Assembly: GCF_003058085.1 (NCBI RefSeq)
Contig: NZ_QBUD01000019.1
Location: 1-52,363, forward strand
Direction of reading: 5' to 3'
DNA length: 52,363 nucleotides
DNA from: Yoonia sediminilitoris
GTDB lineage: Bacteria > Pseudomonadota > Alphaproteobacteria > Rhodobacterales > Rhodobacteraceae
Positions 51,793 through 52,363 of this stretch are shown piece by piece. A program made the position numbers and the translations under genes. The notes beneath the pieces are model-generated. The model did not search any database, was not told the DNA's origin, and worked only from the letters and a program-made list of their open reading frames with translations. Each line of letters starts with the position of its first letter. Position 1 is the first letter of the stretch.

Positions 51793-51802
51793 AGATATCC
51801 CG

Positions 51803-52118
51803 ATGACCAAGCAACAGAAAATCACCCTCAGCGCCTCGTGCGACATTCCTTTCAACAAGCTGATGCTCAGCCAGTCGAACGTGCGCCACGTCAAGGCGGG
51901 CGTGTCGATCGAGGAGCCGGCCGAGGACATCGCGCGGCGGACGCTGCTCAGTTCCATCACCGTGCGGCCCGTGCTGGACGACAACGGTGCCGAGACCGGC
52001 ATGTTTTCGATCCCGGCCGGTGGGCGGCGATTCCGGGCGCTGGAATTGCTCGTGAAGCAAAAGCGGATGAACAAGACCGCGCTGGTGCCCTGCATCGTGC
52101 GCATGGATGCCGAAGTGA
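51803..52118 (+). pseudogene. ParB/RepB/Spo0J-family partition protein, 3' truncated
   Basis: The first about 105 residues match the N-terminus of ParB-like proteins of alphaproteobacterial plasmids and islands: ITLSASCDIPFNKLMLSQSN, then AEDIARRTLL, FSIPAGGRRFRALELLVKQK (the ParB nuclease-fold arginine patch GGRRFRA). Full-length relatives exceed 500 residues with HTH and C-terminal domains. Here the homology stops at about 52118 (VPCIVRMDAE). The frame then runs through unrelated sequence to 52240. A Cys and a Pro replace usual residues near the start, fitting decay. Confidence 0.8.
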
Positions 52119-52268
52119 CCCCTCGTGCGACCGCGAGAGTTCGAAGGCTTCGACATCCGCCTGACGATAGCGCACGAGCCGCCCGATTTTCACATAGGTC
52201 AGTGCGTAGCGTTTCGTGCAGCGCCACGTTGCAAGCGTAGCGATTGAGACGCCAAGCCGGTTTGCCAC
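52118..52268 (-). pseudogene. excisionase/MerR-type HTH domain fragment
   Basis: The minus strand reads RLGVSIATLATWRCTKRYAL and then YVKIGRLVRYRQADVEAF, the core of small helix-turn-helix proteins (HTH_17, excisionase-like) found on integrative elements. It opens at a GTG at 52268 immediately after an in-frame stop, so the true start is lost or lies in another frame. It collides with the truncated parB at about 52118. It may be a rearranged remnant. Confidence 0.6.
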
Positions 52269-52354
52269 TGTCTGACGTCAGCGCCTATGGGTCCAAATAG
52301 CTGTATTTGCTAAGGGAGGGTTTGTTGCTCATCGTAGCCACTGAGGAGTGGACG

Positions 52355-52363
52355 ATGAGAAAG
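52355..52363 (+). CDS. partial gene start, possible IS3-type orfA
   Basis: Only ATG AGA AAG is in the window, preceded by GAGGAG at good spacing. The opening MRK, together with a leader that looks like an IS end (TGTATTTGCTAAGGGAGGG near 52303), suggests the first orf of an IS3-family element, but three codons do not prove it. Confidence 0.35.

Noticed and set aside
1..52363. CRISPR arrays or rRNA genes
   Set aside because: No regularly spaced direct repeats and no rRNA-like sequence were seen on reading both strands.

Overview
The window reads as an accessory, rearrangement-rich stretch of an alphaproteobacterial genome, most likely from the Roseobacter group of the Rhodobacterales. The basis is protein similarity recalled from families: TRAP and CUT transporters, a fused rhamnulose-1-phosphate aldolase/dehydrogenase, BKACE, a DUF932 protein and a ParB typical of plasmids or integrative elements. 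Intergenic repeats of a kind common in roseobacters point the same way. No rRNA, CRISPR array or convincing tRNA was seen. The genus is not determined; the many broken insertion sequences would fit an IS-rich roseobacter.

Region 1 (1-13431): an IS1182 end and a sulfotransferase gene, followed by an L-rhamnose-type utilisation cluster. It holds a mutarotase, a CUT2 ABC transporter (permease, ATPase, binding protein), an AraC regulator, a second sugar isomerase of the arabinose/fucose type, L-rhamnose isomerase, the fused aldolase/dehydrogenase and an FGGY kinase. The predicted route is uptake, anomer conversion, isomerisation, phosphorylation, cleavage to DHAP and lactaldehyde, and oxidation to lactate.

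Region 2 (13432-25074): an IS630 relic, then an operon for a CUT1-type ABC transporter with two ATPases and a tiny membrane protein, ending in a fused dihydroxyacetone kinase. A LacI-type regulator is divergent, and two near-palindromic operators lie between. An intact IS1111-type IS110-family element follows, with a noncoding end that may encode a guide RNA.

Region 3 (25075-35005): a GlxA-type regulator divergent from a five-gene set (methyltransferase, flavin monooxygenase, DUF1127, GNAT, SRPBCC). Next come a frameshifted IS903-type element flanked by gene stumps, a DoxX/LysR pair, a LysR stump, and a second sulfotransferase gene lying between two IS1182 fragments.

Region 4 (35007-45981): a degradative HMG-CoA reductase divergent from a GntR regulator, then a TRAP transporter and six enzyme genes: SDR, BKACE, CoA-transferase A and B, a lambda-crystallin-like dehydrogenase and an altronate-dehydratase-family protein. 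These look like one catabolic unit for a hydroxy acid, feeding acetoacetate and acetyl-CoA into central metabolism. The substrate is not known.

Region 5 (45982-52363): remains of an integrative element or plasmid. It contains an IS3 relic, a large serine recombinase, a DUF932 gene and a truncated parB. A low-GC gene for a two-TM protein sits between the last two. The DUF932 and parB genes share a previously unnamed (to me) structured leader whose stem runs into the ribosome binding site; this is the most intriguing non-coding signal here.
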